From positions 492,375-498,528 of the forward strand of contig NZ_GG695970.1 in assembly GCF_000159955.1 (NCBI RefSeq): 6,154 nt of DNA, given 5' to 3'. Origin of the DNA: Paenibacillus sp. oral taxon 786 str. D14 (lineage in GTDB: Bacteria > Bacillota > Bacilli > Paenibacillales > Paenibacillaceae). Each line of letters opens with the position of its first letter. Position 1 is the first letter of the stretch. Below, in pieces: positions 5,846-6,154 of the stretch. The translations under genes and the position numbers were made by a program. The notes beneath the pieces were generated by a model that was not told the origin of the DNA, did not search any database, and was given only the letters and a program-made list of their open reading frames with translations.

Positions 5846-6154
5846 GATTGCAGCACCTCCGGTAGTTTAGCACAAGCTTGCTCTAAAGCTTGCAGAGCAT
5901 CGCCGATTTTCCACAGTTCCCGTTGCCTTGGACCTACGGCGTTAGAGATGGCGCGCAGTTCCAGCACGGGAACGCCGAACTGGCGGGCGGCTTCGGCCAC
6001 GCCAAAGCCTTCCATCGCTTCGGCGCCAGCGCCGGGGTAACGCTGGGCAAGCCGGCGTGCCGTTTCCGCCGTCCCTGTGACGGTGGATAACGTCAGGATC
6101 GGGCCGTGGTGGACCGGCAGCCCGGCCTCCCGCAGCGCCGCAGCCCAGCGAGCC
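5842..6154 (-). CDS. mqnB: futalosine hydrolase (MqnB), C-terminal part, cut by window edge
   Basis: Reading the minus strand from 6153 gives 103 codons and a TGA stop at 5844-5842, open to the right edge of the window. The fragment includes HHGPILTLSTVTGTAETA, then GAEAMEGFGVAEAARQFGVPVLELRAISNAVGP, and ends CAKLPEVLQS. EAMEGFG matches the ribose-binding Met-Glu motif of the nucleoside phosphorylase/hydrolase superfamily. RAISN occupies the place of RAISD in MTA/SAH nucleosidases, with Asn for the catalytic Asp, as I recall is usual for futalosine hydrolases. The enzyme releases hypoxanthine from futalosine, one step in the same menaquinone pathway as MqnD, whose gene overlaps it by 4 nt. 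The N-terminal half and the promoter lie outside the window. Confidence 0.9.
   Translation of the reverse strand, partial: ARWAAALREAGLPVHHGPILTLSTVTGTAETARRLAQRYPGAGAEAMEGFGVAEAARQFGVPVLELRAISNAVGPRQRELWKIGDALQALEQACAKLPEVLQS

Overview
The window looks like chromosome from a spore-forming Gram-positive bacterium, most likely Paenibacillus or a close relative. This is inference from gene content: a bacillithiol-dependent FosB enzyme, a tandem crcB/fluC pair behind a fluoride riboswitch, two DUF4183-type proteins of the sort found in spore formers, and menaquinone synthesis by the futalosine route (mqnB-mqnD). Base composition looks moderately GC-rich, and most genes have strong AGGAGG-type ribosome binding sites. 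I see no tRNA, rRNA, CRISPR array, insertion sequence or phage gene.

Layout, left to right. Positions 10-1113 (minus) encode a trypsin-fold serine peptidase without a signal peptide, starting at TTG. Positions 1218-1975 (minus) hold two overlapping crcB genes for a fluoride channel; the upstream one also starts at TTG. Their leader (about 1992-2085) carries a complete fluoride riboswitch: aptamer with pseudoknot, an overlapping intrinsic terminator, and a sigma-A-like promoter further upstream. Positions 2129-2542 (minus) and 2756-3487 (plus) are divergent genes for two DUF4183-like proteins. One is little more than the domain itself. The other joins an arginine-rich N-terminus, a short collagen-like stalk and the same C-terminal domain. 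The 213-bp region between them holds small inverted repeats and weak sigma-K-like -10 matches.

Next on the plus strand come fosB (3579-3995) and a stand-alone radical SAM/SPASM protein (4052-4936), ending at a strong, probably bidirectional terminator (4955-4992). Convergent to it on the minus strand is mqnD (5009-5845), which overlaps by 4 nt the 3' end of mqnB, itself cut by the right edge of the window.

How the genes work together: the riboswitch and crcB pair form a self-contained fluoride-sensing and export unit. mqnB and mqnD are consecutive parts of one menaquinone pathway. The DUF4183 pair is the least understood and most interesting part: probably two related spore-surface or filament components sharing one regulatory region. 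The collagen-like gene, fosB and the radical SAM gene lie in the same direction with short gaps and no visible terminator between them, so read-through is possible, but no functional link is evident.
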